From: Hanstruepera flava
GTDB taxonomy: Bacteria > Bacteroidota > Bacteroidia > Flavobacteriales > Flavobacteriaceae
NCBI RefSeq assembly: GCF_023634025.1
Contig: NZ_JALJCW010000001.1
Span: forward strand, 479,501 to 543,500
Direction: 5' to 3'
DNA: 64,000 bases
The notes below the pieces were generated by a model that was not told the DNA's origin, made no database searches, and saw nothing but the letters and a program-made list of their open reading frames with translations. Shown in pieces: positions 43,702-51,766 of this stretch. Within the stretch, counting starts at the first letter, position 1; each line of letters begins with the position of its first letter. The position numbers and the translations under genes are program-made.

Positions 43702-43704
43702 GTC

Positions 43705-44232
43705 TTATTGTCCTATAACTACTTTAGGGAATCGTATGGTTTTGTCACCTAATTTGTAACCTTTTTCGATTACATCAATTATTTTGCCTTTTAAATCTTC
43801 GTTTGGAGCAGGGATTTGTGTTACTGCCTCATGAATATCGGCATCAAAAGTATCACCTTCTTGTAGTTCTATAGCCTCCAATCCCTTTTGATTTAGAGTA
43901 TTTCTTAATTTATTTTTAATAAGCTCAACACCTTTAAGCAACTCCTTTTCTTCTGTTTTTGATATTTCCAAATAGGCTCTGTCAAAATCATCTAAAATAG
44001 GCAACAAAGCTTGTATAACATCTTCATTAGCCGTTTTAAATAATTCAATACGTTCTTTTGCAGTGCGTCGTTTATAATTTTCAAACTCTGCAAACAATCT
44101 TAAAAACTTATCTTTTTCTTGTTGTAAAGCCTCTTCAAGTTGCTCTTCAGCAGACTTCTCCTCTTGTTCTGCTACTTGGTTTTCAGAAATTTGTTCTTCA
44201 GAAATTGCTTCCTTCTTATCTTTTTTGCTCAT
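43705..44232 (-). CDS. grpE: nucleotide exchange factor GrpE
   Basis: GrpE releases ADP from DnaK. The 175-residue protein has the usual acidic disordered N-terminus (about 1-30), the long paired helix (LEEALQQEKDKFLRLFAEFE, NYKRRTAKERIELFK) and the beta domain with GDTFDADIHEAVTQIP and DVIEKGYKLGDKTIRFPKV. It precedes dnaJ by three bases in an operon with its own -7 element. No HrcA gene or CIRCE element is seen. Confidence 0.96.
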   Translation of the reverse strand: MSKKDKKEAISEEQISENQVAEQEEKSAEEQLEEALQQEKDKFLRLFAEFENYKRRTAKERIELFKTANEDVIQALLPILDDFDRAYLEISKTEEKELLKGVELIKNKLRNTLNQKGLEAIELQEGDTFDADIHEAVTQIPAPNEDLKGKIIDVIEKGYKLGDKTIRFPKVVIGQ

Positions 44233-44270
44233 GTGTAATTTCCTTTTTATACAATACTTATATGGACGAG

Positions 44271-44278
44271 CAAAAGTA
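44271..44278 (-). promoter_or_regulatory. flavobacterial -7 promoter element for grpE-dnaJ
   Basis: The minus strand reads TACTTTTG, a TAnnTTTG match, about 39 bases before the grpE start. The housekeeping-type promoter may be supplemented by stress regulation not visible here. Confidence 0.55.
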
Positions 44279-44357
44279 CTGCCATTATTATTAAAATGTC
44301 AAAATGTCACTCAAAATTTTTAAGTTTTTTTTTAGAAATATCTAGATTACTAATACG

Positions 44358-44365
44358 TATTTTTG
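44358..44365 (+). promoter_or_regulatory. flavobacterial -7 promoter element for the YceI gene
   Basis: TATTTTTG matches TAnnTTTG and lies 27 bases before the ATG at 44392. Confidence 0.6.
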
Positions 44366-44391
44366 TGTTATAACACTAAAAGAAAATTATT

Positions 44392-45051
44392 ATGACTAAA
44401 ACATTTTTAAAATTTGCTGGAATAACAATATTAGCCCTTGCACTTACAAACTGTAAAGACAAGGCTAAAGAAGCTGAAACTACTGTAGCTGAAGAAACTG
44501 CTGAAACTACTGCTGTTTCTACAAAATATTTAGTAGACGCTGGTAATTCTACTATTAAGTGGAAAGGATTTAAACCAACAGGAACACACACAGGAACCAT
44601 TGCAATAGAAAATGGTGTATTTACCATGAATGATAATGCTATTGAGAGTGGATCTTTCTTAATTGACATGGGTTCTATAACAGTTACAGACATCCCTGCT
44701 GAAGACGAAGGTAATGCTAAATTAACAGGCCACTTAAAGAGTGATGATTTCTTTCATGTAGAACAATACCCATCTTCAGCATTTGAGGTAACAGCTTTTG
44801 AAATGCAGGATGGAAAAGCTATGCTTTCTGGAAATTTAAAAATGAAAGATGTTGAAAACAACGTTACAATTCCTGTTAATGTATCTGAAAATGGTGATAC
44901 AGTTACAATTACTAGTGAAGCATTTACTATTGATCGTTCTAAATGGAATGTTAAGTTCAAATCAAAATCATTCTTTGATGATTTAGGTGATAAATTTATA
45001 AACGACGATATTGAACTACAAATTTCAGTTACGGCTAATAAAAAAGCTTAG
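44392..45051 (+). CDS. YceI family lipoprotein
   Basis: This 219-residue lipoprotein has a lipobox ending at Cys21 (LALALTNC). After an Ala/Glu-rich linker the YceI lipocalin-like barrel spans about 45-217, recognised by YLVDAGNSTIKWKGFKPTGT, SDDFFHVEQYPSSAFEVTAF and FTIDRSKWNVKFKSK. Family members bind polyisoprenoids such as ubiquinone precursors in the periplasm; the ligand here is unknown. It has its own promoter and shares a bidirectional terminator with the convergent TIGR01777 gene. Confidence 0.92.
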   Translation: MTKTFLKFAGITILALALTNCKDKAKEAETTVAEETAETTAVSTKYLVDAGNSTIKWKGFKPTGTHTGTIAIENGVFTMNDNAIESGSFLIDMGSITVTDIPAEDEGNAKLTGHLKSDDFFHVEQYPSSAFEVTAFEMQDGKAMLSGNLKMKDVENNVTIPVNVSENGDTVTITSEAFTIDRSKWNVKFKSKSFFDDLGDKFINDDIELQISVTANKKA

Positions 45052-45070
45052 CGCCAACAAATTTTTGTCA

Positions 45071-45102
45071 ATAAAGCCGCTGTAAATTTACAGCGGCTTT
45101 AT
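45071..45102. terminator. 32-base perfect palindrome, bidirectional terminator
   Basis: The arms centred on AAAGCCGCTGT/ACAGCGGCTTT are self-complementary, with a T-rich tail on the plus strand. It lies 20 bases after the YceI stop and 4 bases from the end of the convergent gene. Confidence 0.85.
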
Positions 45103-45105
45103 TCT

Positions 45106-46014
45106 TTATAATAGATTAGCTAAACTTGATTTTAAATTGGCATAGCTAAACTGAAAGCCCTTATTCTCAATTTTTTTACTGCTTACACGCTGACTTTCAA
45201 ACAACAAAATGTGCATATCTCCTAAAATTAGTTTCATAATAAATCGAGGAATATTGGGAAGTATTAAAGGTCTTTTAAGGGTTCGAGCTACTGATTTGGT
45301 TAGTTCTGAATTAGTTACAGGATTAGGTGCTACACCATTAAAGACACCTGGTAATTTATGATTGAGCACGTATACAAACATAGCTGACAAATCAGTCTTA
45401 TGAATCCATGACTGCCATTGATTGCCATTTCCAAAAGCCGCTCCAAGCCCTAATTTTACTGGTCTAGCAATTTGAGGCAAAGCACCTTCCTTATCATCCA
45501 AAACCAAGCCAATTCGTATTTTTGAAACTGTTAATCCCAACTCTTTAAACGTATCTGCTTCCAATTCCCATTTTACAACAACTTCTCCTAAAAAGGTACC
45601 AGAAACGTCGGAAAAGTCTTCTTCATAAAAATTAGTAACAGAACTGGGGTAAATTCCAATAGCACTGGCTGAAATAATATGAGTAACCGAATGCGTATGT
45701 TGGCTTAATAAACTGTTCAATGTTTTTAAGCTATTAATTCTACTCTCTAAAATTTCATTTTTATTAGCTTCTGTCCAACGCTGGGCAATGGTACTACCTG
45801 CCAAATTAATAATTGCATTAACTCCCTCTAAACATTTAGAATCAATATCACCAATTTTTGGATTCCAAAAAAAACCGCGATAATTAGGGCTATTTTCTAT
45901 TTTACCTTTTGAAGTAGTTAAATAATGTACAGAATAGCCTAGCGCATGACATTGATACACAATAGACTTTCCTATTAAGCCTGTTGCTCCTGTAATTAAA
46001 ACTTTCATATTCAA
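45106..46014 (-). CDS. TIGR01777 family NAD(P)-dependent epimerase-like protein
   Basis: This 302-residue short-chain dehydrogenase-like protein starts with the dinucleotide-binding loop VLITGATGLIGKSIV (about 5-19). Further family blocks are INLAGSTIAQRWTEANKNEI, SASAIGIYPSS, VSKIRIGLVLDDKEGALPQI, WIHKTDLSAMFVYVLN and GVFNGVAPNPVTNSELT, as in YfcH. The C-terminal DUF1731-like part (about 255-300) is present. The substrate is unknown. The start could be either of the two close ATG codons at 46014 and 46008. It is transcribed on its own. Confidence 0.9.
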   Translation of the reverse strand: MNMKVLITGATGLIGKSIVYQCHALGYSVHYLTTSKGKIENSPNYRGFFWNPKIGDIDSKCLEGVNAIINLAGSTIAQRWTEANKNEILESRINSLKTLNSLLSQHTHSVTHIISASAIGIYPSSVTNFYEEDFSDVSGTFLGEVVVKWELEADTFKELGLTVSKIRIGLVLDDKEGALPQIARPVKLGLGAAFGNGNQWQSWIHKTDLSAMFVYVLNHKLPGVFNGVAPNPVTNSELTKSVARTLKRPLILPNIPRFIMKLILGDMHILLFESQRVSSKKIENKGFQFSYANLKSSLANLL

Positions 46015-46138
46015 TTTTTAATAAAGATAAGAAATGCATGGCCCAAAAAGCCATAGTTTAATGTAGCTTTAACAGATTTAACGAAAGTTAACAATACTTC
46101 GTAGCATGAAGCATTTAACTCGCTCTATTCGTCGAATC

Positions 46139-46822
46139 CTAGGCTTTTTTAGAGGCTCGTAACATTTCACGTTTTCCAGGAGGACCTTCCAACCGCTCGA
46201 CAGTAAAACCAACAGCCTGCATGGCACGTCTTACGCTTCCTTTGGCTGAATAAGTAACCAGAATACCATTTTTTGTTAAAGCATCGTACATTATTTTAAA
46301 AATATTTTCTGTCCATAATTCGGGCTGGACTCGGGCTCCAAAAGCATCATAATAAATAATGTTGAAATGATTCTGATCTTTTAAATCTTGAAACTTCTGC
46401 TTTCTTTTAGTTAAACTAAAGTGTGGCGAAATAACATGCTTTTCTTCCCAACCACAAGTATGCAACTCATTAAACGTATTGCCAAAACACTCATTATTTA
46501 ATAATTCAGGATAGTTTAGCGCCTGAACTTCATAAACTAAAACCGGATAAGCCTCAACACCTACATAATCAATCGGAGTTTCCTTTTCTTCGGCTTCTAG
46601 TAAAGTAAGAAAGGCATTCAACCCCGTTCCAAAACCAATCTCTAATATTGATATTGGTGTGTTTAAATCTTTAAAAAGGTCGATAAAATAATGGAGTCCG
46701 TGTTTTATAAAAACATGTTGCGCCTCTTTCAAGGCGCCATGTACAGAATGATATTGCTCATTCCAATCTTTTATTTGTATGGTTTTTGAACCGTCTGCTG
46801 TGGTGATTATTTGACGCTTCAA
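46139..46822 (-). CDS. mnmD: tRNA (mnm5s2U34)-methyltransferase MnmD
   Basis: MnmD uses S-adenosylmethionine to complete the mnm5 modification of wobble uridine 34 in certain tRNAs; it corresponds to the methyltransferase half of the two-domain MnmC. The 227-residue protein has the AdoMet loop ISILEIGFGTGLNAFLTLL (about 56-74), an acidic ribose-binding stretch (DYVGVEAYPV), the catalytic block IIYYDAFGARVQPELW and the C-terminal VERLEGPPGKREMLRA. The FAD-dependent oxidase half is absent. It is the last gene of the DUF4920 operon, one base after the cytochrome c-like gene. Confidence 0.9.
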   Translation of the reverse strand: MKRQIITTADGSKTIQIKDWNEQYHSVHGALKEAQHVFIKHGLHYFIDLFKDLNTPISILEIGFGTGLNAFLTLLEAEEKETPIDYVGVEAYPVLVYEVQALNYPELLNNECFGNTFNELHTCGWEEKHVISPHFSLTKRKQKFQDLKDQNHFNIIYYDAFGARVQPELWTENIFKIMYDALTKNGILVTYSAKGSVRRAMQAVGFTVERLEGPPGKREMLRASKKA

Positions 46823-46823
46823 A

Positions 46824-47261
46824 CTATTTTATTAATAGCTTTTTTATTCTAGGTATTGGCCCTGTACATTCTGTTTGATGACAAGATATGCATAGGTTGA
46901 CTGTTTTGTTGAAACGTTCTTCTAATGGAACGGTAGATTCTGTATTATAAATTTCTTTTTCGGCTTCAATAAACAATTCAGAAAAGCTTTGAAATACAGC
47001 ATTTCGCTCTTTAAATTCAGACATTTCTGCTGAATGGATCTTTAAAAAATCCAATGGGAATTCTGAAGGTACATTTCCAGCCAAAATATCGTTCTTGACT
47101 TTTAAGTTATGGGCATACATTTGGTTCATGAGATTAGCCATTTCAGATGGCTCATACATATCATAAACAATCTTTTCTTGTTTAGCGGTTTCTTGAGTTT
47201 CCTCGTTTTGTTTACAGCTAAAAAAAATAAATATACTTAATACAAGAACTAAATACTTCAC
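46824..47261 (-). CDS. cytochrome c-like lipoprotein
   Basis: This 145-residue lipoprotein has its lipobox Cys at 16 (FIFFSC). One heme-binding CxxCH motif (CISCHQTEC) near residue 124 and Pro-Ile-Pro after it fit a small helical cytochrome c-type protein, in which the N-terminal helices would supply the distal ligand (possibly Met in MANLMNQMY). It is therefore likely heme c-bound in the periplasm, but the electron partner is not known. It overlaps the end of the DUF4920 gene by one base and precedes mnmD by one base. Confidence 0.75.
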   Translation of the reverse strand: MKYLVLVLSIFIFFSCKQNEETQETAKQEKIVYDMYEPSEMANLMNQMYAHNLKVKNDILAGNVPSEFPLDFLKIHSAEMSEFKERNAVFQSFSELFIEAEKEIYNTESTVPLEERFNKTVNLCISCHQTECTGPIPRIKKLLIK

Positions 47262-47773
47262 TATTCTTCAATTAAAAGCACACCGTCGGCCATAAATGAA
47301 TAGGTACGCTTTGGTTCAGTAATTTCTGCTATTTCTTCTTCTGATTTTCCTGCATCTTCAGCGTAGTGTCTCTGCTCATCTACAGATACTTCTGACACAT
47401 AAGCCTGCCCATTAATAATAACCTCTTTTCCGGCAATATTTTTTGGCATAAAAAACCCGTAGTCTTTAAATTTAACCATTACTTGCTCATCGTTACCTAA
47501 ATCCAATCGCATCCAACAGCCTTTAGCCTGGCATACCTCATCAACTTTGGCAACCATTTTTGAGGATACACTATCACCTACTTGCATAGCCTTAAACTTT
47601 TCGGCCATTACAGATGCATCAACCGCATTGTCTGCTTCAATTTTATCTCCAAAAGAGGCATAGGCAATTTCTTTAGTTTCAGGTTCAACAATTTCAACTT
47701 CTGTTTTTTGTTCGTTATTCTTGCAAGAAACCATGATTAAAGCTAATAAAAGCAAAGAGAAAATATTTTTCAT
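47261..47773 (-). CDS. DUF4920 domain lipoprotein
   Basis: This 170-residue lipoprotein has its lipobox Cys at 17 (ALIMVSC) and the DUF4920 domain (about 40-160), which has the key strings ASFGDKIEADNAVDASVMAE, CQAKGCWMRLDLGN and VKFKDYGFFMPKNIAGKEVI. The two Cys at CQAKGCWM could bind a metal such as copper or heme-linked iron, which is inference from their context. The exact function of the domain is unknown. It is the first gene of an operon with the cytochrome c-like gene and mnmD. Confidence 0.88.
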   Translation of the reverse strand: MKNIFSLLLLALIMVSCKNNEQKTEVEIVEPETKEIAYASFGDKIEADNAVDASVMAEKFKAMQVGDSVSSKMVAKVDEVCQAKGCWMRLDLGNDEQVMVKFKDYGFFMPKNIAGKEVIINGQAYVSEVSVDEQRHYAEDAGKSEEEIAEITEPKRTYSFMADGVLLIEE

Positions 47774-47802
47774 AAGTCAATATTGATATAAAATTCCGAC
47801 CT

Positions 47803-47810
47803 CAAATATA
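47803..47810 (-). promoter_or_regulatory. flavobacterial -7 promoter element for the DUF4920 operon
   Basis: The minus strand reads TATATTTG, an exact match to TAnnTTTG, 30 bases upstream of the ATG at 47773. Confidence 0.6.
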
Positions 47811-47857
47811 CGCTTTTTTTAAGTAATTATTATGTTTTAAAAAAGATTGAAATTAAG

Positions 47858-47865
47858 TATTTTTG
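47858..47865 (+). promoter_or_regulatory. flavobacterial -7 promoter element for ilvE
   Basis: TATTTTTG matches TAnnTTTG and lies 22 bases before the ilvE ATG. Confidence 0.6.
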
Positions 47866-47887
47866 CAGCACTAAAAAACAGAAAAAA

Positions 47888-48955
47888 ATGGTAGATCATA
47901 AGATTAACGAAATCGATATAGTTAAAGTAGAGAAATCAAGGGTAAATGAAGTAGATTTTGATAAGATAGATTTTGGACGTGTATTTACCGACCATATGTT
48001 TGTCTGTGATTTTGTTAATGGCGAATGGCAACAACCAAAGATTATGCCTTATCAACCTATGACTATCGAACCATCTGCACGCGTGTTCCATTATGGTCAA
48101 GCTGTTTTTGAAGGCATGAAGGCGTTTAAGGACAATTCAGACAATGTTTTCCTATTTAGACCTGAAGACAACCATGAGCGAATTAATAAATCTGCTGCAC
48201 GTCTTGCCATGCCAGAATTCCCAAAACAGTATTTTTTAAATGGCTTAACCGAATTACTGAAACTAGATAAAGCTTGGATTAAATCTGGTGTTGGCAATTC
48301 GCTTTATATTAGACCTTTTATTATAGCTATTGAACCAGCAATTTCTGCTGCTCCAGCAAATACATATCGTTTTATGATTATCTGCTCGCCTGCAAAAGCT
48401 TATTATACAGGAAAAGTGCGTGTACTATTTGCAGAAAAATATAGCCGCTCTGCCGATGGAGGTGTAGGTTTTGCAAAAGCTGCAGGTAATTACGCTGCCC
48501 AATTTTATCCAACAAGCCTTGCACAAAAGAAAGGCTTCCAACAAGTTATCTGGACAGATGCCAATACACATGAATATTTAGAAGAAGCTGGCACCATGAA
48601 TATTTTCTTCAGAATTAATGACACGTTAATTACTGCGCCAACTAACGATAGAATTCTTGATGGCATTACTAGAAAAAGCATAATTCAACTTGCCAAAGAT
48701 AATGATATCAGCGTTGAAGTAAGACGTATAAGTGTTAGTGAGGTTAAAGAAGCTGCAAATAACGGAACACTAAAAGAAATTTTTGGAACTGGAACCGCTG
48801 CTGTTATTAGTCCTATTTCAGCTTTTGAACATGCAGAAAAGGTTTTTGAATTACCAGATGTTGAAAAAAGTTATGCTACTTTATTAAAACAAGAACTACT
48901 CAATATTCAACATAATCTTACAGAAGATAAACACGGTTGGAGATTGGATGTCTAA
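47888..48955 (+). CDS. ilvE: branched-chain amino acid aminotransferase
   Basis: IlvE catalyses reversible transamination of leucine, isoleucine and valine with 2-oxoglutarate, using PLP. The 355-residue class IV aminotransferase contains YGQAVFEGMKAFKD (about 75-88), the PLP lysine in VGFAKAAGNYAAQFYPT (about residue 197), EEAGTMNIFFRIND and DGITRKSIIQLAKD. The length fits the longer bacterial branch. It is monocistronic, with its own promoter and a terminator downstream. Confidence 0.96.
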   Translation: MVDHKINEIDIVKVEKSRVNEVDFDKIDFGRVFTDHMFVCDFVNGEWQQPKIMPYQPMTIEPSARVFHYGQAVFEGMKAFKDNSDNVFLFRPEDNHERINKSAARLAMPEFPKQYFLNGLTELLKLDKAWIKSGVGNSLYIRPFIIAIEPAISAAPANTYRFMIICSPAKAYYTGKVRVLFAEKYSRSADGGVGFAKAAGNYAAQFYPTSLAQKKGFQQVIWTDANTHEYLEEAGTMNIFFRINDTLITAPTNDRILDGITRKSIIQLAKDNDISVEVRRISVSEVKEAANNGTLKEIFGTGTAAVISPISAFEHAEKVFELPDVEKSYATLLKQELLNIQHNLTEDKHGWRLDV

Positions 48956-48961
48956 ACTTAT

Positions 48962-48992
48962 AAAAAAAGCAGCTAAAGAGCTGCTTTTTTTA
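48962..48992. terminator. bidirectional terminator between ilvE and the MazG-like gene
   Basis: AAAAAAGCAGCT and AGCTGCTTTTTT pair around AAAG. The right arm's T-run overlaps the stop codon of the convergent MazG-like gene. Confidence 0.85.
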
Positions 48993-49376
48993 TTTATCTA
49001 GTATAGCCTCGATATTAGGCTTAAAATAATTTGGGCCCTTTAATACTTTGCCATCCTCTCTATAAATGGGTTCACCATCCTCGCCCAATTTGCTCATATT
49101 ACTACGTTGAATTTCGTTAAAGACTTCTTCAATTTTATATTGCAAACCATGTTCGATAATGGTGCCGCATAATATGTAGAGCATATCGCCTAACGCGTCT
49201 GCCACTTCAACTAAATCATTTTCATTAGCCGCTTCTAAATATTCTTCATTTTCCTCGCGCATAAGCTTATAGCGCAACATATTTTTCTCTAAACCCAAAT
49301 TGGCTTTTGGTGTTTCTCGATGACCTATTTTAAATGCCGTATGAAATGCTTTAACGGCTTCTATTTTTTCTTTCAT
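48990..49376 (-). CDS. MazG-like / PRA-PH nucleotide pyrophosphohydrolase
   Basis: This 128-residue helical protein has the all-alpha NTP-PPase pattern: REENEEYLEAANENDLVEVA supplies the Glu pair and ADALGDMLYILCG the Asp of the metal-binding EExxE plus ExxD motif. The family hydrolyses nucleoside triphosphates to monophosphates, either housecleaning or, in HisE-like members, phosphoribosyl-ATP. The C-terminal extension RSNMSKLGEDGEPIYREDGK resembles the group often annotated as phosphoribosyl-ATP pyrophosphohydrolase-like, but no his genes are adjacent. Confidence 0.85.
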   Translation of the reverse strand: MKEKIEAVKAFHTAFKIGHRETPKANLGLEKNMLRYKLMREENEEYLEAANENDLVEVADALGDMLYILCGTIIEHGLQYKIEEVFNEIQRSNMSKLGEDGEPIYREDGKVLKGPNYFKPNIEAILDK

Positions 49377-49392
49377 TTAAAACTTGTTTTAA

Positions 49393-49410
49393 CTTTCACA
49401 AAAGTGAAAG
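49393..49410. promoter_or_regulatory. inverted repeat between divergent genes
   Basis: CTTTCAC and GTGAAAG are perfect seven-base arms around AAAA. The site lies 17 bases upstream of the MazG-like start and 17 bases upstream of the -7 element of the divergent gene, a position where an operator could act on either. Confidence 0.3.
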
Positions 49411-49426
49411 TATTATTCTTTTTAAT

Positions 49427-49434
49427 TAATTTTG
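49427..49434 (+). promoter_or_regulatory. flavobacterial -7 promoter element for a small membrane protein
   Basis: TAATTTTG matches TAnnTTTG and lies 15 bases before the ATG at 49450; it excludes the upstream TTG at 49432 as a start. Confidence 0.6.
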
Positions 49435-49449
49435 CATAAAATTAAAGAT

Positions 49450-49635
49450 ATGTTTACAAAAGGGCAATTAGTTTTTGGAGTATTATTTGCAATAGCTTTT
49501 ATAGTTGCTCTTATTTATGCTTACCGCAAAGACATTAAACTGCACAACAAACACTACAAAGGTAGCTTATGGGTTCTTATTGCTTTTATTTCGTTTATTC
49601 TCTTTATTGTTACCATAAAATGGCTGTTTCAATAG
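49450..49635 (+). CDS. small integral membrane protein, 61 residues
   Basis: The frame encodes MFTKGQLVFGVLFAIAFIVA, a basic loop (YRKDIKLHNKHYKGS) and a second hydrophobic segment (LWVLIAFISFILFIVTIKWL), so it should cross the membrane twice as a hairpin. The ATG at 49450 is chosen because the -7 promoter element ends 15 bases before it. Small two-helix proteins of this type are common in Flavobacteriaceae, but their function is unknown. It is the only gene between the divergent MazG-like gene and the SRPBCC gene. Confidence 0.75.
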   Translation: MFTKGQLVFGVLFAIAFIVALIYAYRKDIKLHNKHYKGSLWVLIAFISFILFIVTIKWLFQ

Positions 49636-49680
49636 CAATACTGTAAAGAATATTTTCTAAAAAAGCTTTAATAAATTAAC

Positions 49681-49688
49681 TATCTTTG
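49681..49688 (+). promoter_or_regulatory. flavobacterial -7 promoter element for the SRPBCC-fluC pair
   Basis: TATCTTTG matches TAnnTTTG and lies 21 bases before the ATG at 49710. Confidence 0.6.
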
Positions 49689-49709
49689 GTTAAACTACAA
49701 TGACCAAAG

Positions 49710-50732
49710 ATGAAAGCATTAAAATACATTTTATTTATAGTTCTAATTCTAGTTATAGGAATTTCAATCTATATAGCTGTGCAACCTAATTCCTTTGAAG
49801 TAAAACGATCTCGAACCATTAATGCCCCTGCTGCGGTAATTTACAATAATGTTATAGACTTTAAAAATTGGGAAACTTGGTCTTCTTGGGTTGAGAATGA
49901 TCCTGAAACCGTCATAACATTAAGTGACAAAACCGATGGAGTTGGTGGTGCATTTTCATGGATAGATTCGCATGGTGAAGGCAGAATGAAAACTTTAGAA
50001 ACAAATGCTCCACATACCATTACCCAAGAATTACAATTTGGTGATTTTGAACCTTCTCAAGTAACATGGAATCTTGAGCCTACTGAAGATGGAAAAACAA
50101 ATGTCACCTGGAAAATGAACAGTAACAATGTACCTTTTGTTTTTAAAGCGAGTGCACTTCTAAATGGTGGATTTGATAATATGATAGGGCCAGATTATGA
50201 ACGAGGGTTAGAAAAATTAGATAGTATTGTTATGGCATCAATGAGCGTTTACAATATAAATGTTCAGGGTGTTACAAATCATAGTGGTGGTTACTATATT
50301 TACAATACCACATCAAGCAAAATGAGTGATTTTAAAACACAAATGCAGCAAATGATGCCTAAAATTGGTAATTATGCCATGAAAAATAAAATCCCAATGG
50401 CTGGAGCTCCTTTTGTTTTGTATCACAAATGGGATGAGGCTAACAATGCAGTGATGTTCTCTTGCTGTATCCCAACAACAGCACAAGTTATAACTACTGA
50501 AAGTGATATATTAACTGGACAATTAGAACCATTCAAAGCCGTTAGAACGACGTTAACTGGAGATTACGAAAACTTAAAAGAGGCTTGGGATAAAACTTTT
50601 GAGTATATTGAAAACTATCAACTAACCATTGCAGAATCAGGACCTATGTTAGAAGTATATCTAACCGACCCTGGATCTACTCCTAATCCTGCTGACTGGG
50701 TAACAGAAATATATATCGCTTTAGCAGAATAA
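49710..50732 (+). CDS. SRPBCC and GyrI-like effector-binding fusion protein
   Basis: This 340-residue protein begins with a hydrophobic segment (ILFIVLILVIGISIYIAV, 7-24) that would anchor it in the inner membrane. An SRPBCC/polyketide-cyclase domain follows (about 28-165; RTINAPAAVIYNNVIDFKNW). A GyrI-like/AraC effector-binding domain is at about 190-340 (GAPFVLYHKWDEANNAVMFS; YLTDPGSTPNPADWVTEIYI). Both are small-molecule-binding folds and no DNA-binding domain is present. The stop is immediately followed by the ATG of fluC, so the two are cotranscribed. The ligand is unknown. Confidence 0.85.
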   Translation: MKALKYILFIVLILVIGISIYIAVQPNSFEVKRSRTINAPAAVIYNNVIDFKNWETWSSWVENDPETVITLSDKTDGVGGAFSWIDSHGEGRMKTLETNAPHTITQELQFGDFEPSQVTWNLEPTEDGKTNVTWKMNSNNVPFVFKASALLNGGFDNMIGPDYERGLEKLDSIVMASMSVYNINVQGVTNHSGGYYIYNTTSSKMSDFKTQMQQMMPKIGNYAMKNKIPMAGAPFVLYHKWDEANNAVMFSCCIPTTAQVITTESDILTGQLEPFKAVRTTLTGDYENLKEAWDKTFEYIENYQLTIAESGPMLEVYLTDPGSTPNPADWVTEIYIALAE

Positions 50733-51098
50733 ATGAAGAATTTAATTTTAGTTTTCATTGGAGGTGGTGTAGGTAGTGTTCTGCGTTATATATTAGGAAA
50801 ACTCTTAAACAGTACTGAAACAGGGATTCCTTATGGCACCTTCGCTGCTAATATTATAGGAAGTCTACTTATTGGAATTATTCTCGGGTTAGCTGTAAAA
50901 AATGATGCACTTAACTCCAGTCAAACATTAATTTTGGCAACAGGTTTTTGTGGTGGATTCACAACGTTCTCAACCTTCGCTTACGAAAACCATGTTATGT
51001 TGAAATCGGGGGATTTTACAAGCTTTGCTATTTACACCATCGCAAGTTTTGCCATTGGTTTTCTAGCAGTATTCTTTGGAATGTTTTTAGTAAAGTAA
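50733..51098 (+). CDS. crcB: fluoride efflux transporter FluC (CrcB)
   Basis: FluC forms dual-topology dimers that export fluoride. The 121-residue protein has four transmembrane segments. The conserved signature is GFCGGFTTFSTFAYENHVML (about 71-90), preceded by GTFAANIIGSLLIGI with the pore Asn. The start codon abuts the stop of the SRPBCC gene. There is no room upstream for a fluoride riboswitch, and a single copy suffices for a homodimer. Confidence 0.96.
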   Translation: MKNLILVFIGGGVGSVLRYILGKLLNSTETGIPYGTFAANIIGSLLIGIILGLAVKNDALNSSQTLILATGFCGGFTTFSTFAYENHVMLKSGDFTSFAIYTIASFAIGFLAVFFGMFLVK

Positions 51099-51104
51099 GG
51101 TCAG

Positions 51105-51707
51105 TTAATGCTTTTTAAAAGCCTTTACACCAGCTTCAACGCGTGTATACAGCGTATTTTCTCTAGGTACAATAGGACAAGAGTATTTCTCGTTATAAGC
51201 ACAATACGGATTATAAGCCGTATTGAAATCTATTTGAATTATATCACCTTCCGGAATTCTAGCCTCCACATATCTACCTCCAGAATAACTATCCTCGCCA
51301 TTGGTATGGTCTAAAAAAGGTAAGAACAGATAATCTTCATATCCAGGTTTTTTTAACAAGTCTAGATTTTGATAAATATTAAGTTCGTGCTCTTTTCCGT
51401 TTAATTCAAAAACAATTGTGCCGTATTTAACATAATTGGCCAATCGTTCAGTTGTTGTCTTCATTTTAAAGGGCTTCTCGTCTGGTGTTCGTTTTAAAGT
51501 CGCCTTAACAACATAAGCAGAATCGAACTTAAAAAAATCCAAACCTTTAAAATCTTTTCTATCCTTATCTTTTAATGGCGATTTTGTAGCATCTTTAAAA
51601 TCAGCATTCATTTTTTTTTGCCAATCAGTTTCACCTAAAATGGGTTGTTTATCTTGAGCACAGGCAAAGGTTGTAATAGCCAGAAATAGTATAAGGATTT
51701 GTTTCAT
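51105..51707 (-). CDS. DUF1684 domain protein, secreted or lipid-anchored
   Basis: This 200-residue protein has a signal sequence ending in a Cys (LAITTFACAQ), which could be a lipoprotein Cys. The DUF1684 domain (about 30-198) is recognised by GLDFFKFDSAYVVKATLKRT, IPEGDIIQIDFNTAYNPYCA and CPIVPRENTLYTRVEAGVKA. The function is unknown. It ends six bases from the fluC stop on the opposite strand. A -7 element is at 51734-51727. Confidence 0.9.
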   Translation of the reverse strand: MKQILILFLAITTFACAQDKQPILGETDWQKKMNADFKDATKSPLKDKDRKDFKGLDFFKFDSAYVVKATLKRTPDEKPFKMKTTTERLANYVKYGTIVFELNGKEHELNIYQNLDLLKKPGYEDYLFLPFLDHTNGEDSYSGGRYVEARIPEGDIIQIDFNTAYNPYCAYNEKYSCPIVPRENTLYTRVEAGVKAFKKH

Positions 51708-51726
51708 TTTAAAAATTTTATGACTT

Positions 51727-51734
51727 CAAAAATA
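51727..51734 (-). promoter_or_regulatory. flavobacterial -7 promoter element for the DUF1684 gene
   Basis: The minus strand reads TATTTTTG, a TAnnTTTG match, 20 bases before the start codon. Confidence 0.55.
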
Positions 51735-51754
51735 CAACTTAAAGTTTTTTTACC

Positions 51755-51762
51755 TAGTTTTG
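51755..51762 (+). promoter_or_regulatory. flavobacterial -7 promoter element of the candidate small RNA
   Basis: TAGTTTTG matches TAnnTTTG. It is divergent from the DUF1684 promoter and 124 bases upstream of a strong terminator. Confidence 0.5.
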
Positions 51763-51766
51763 GTTA

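Noticed and set aside
50600-50732. Fluoride riboswitch upstream of fluC
   Set aside because: fluC begins directly at the stop of the upstream coding sequence, so there is no leader for a riboswitch.
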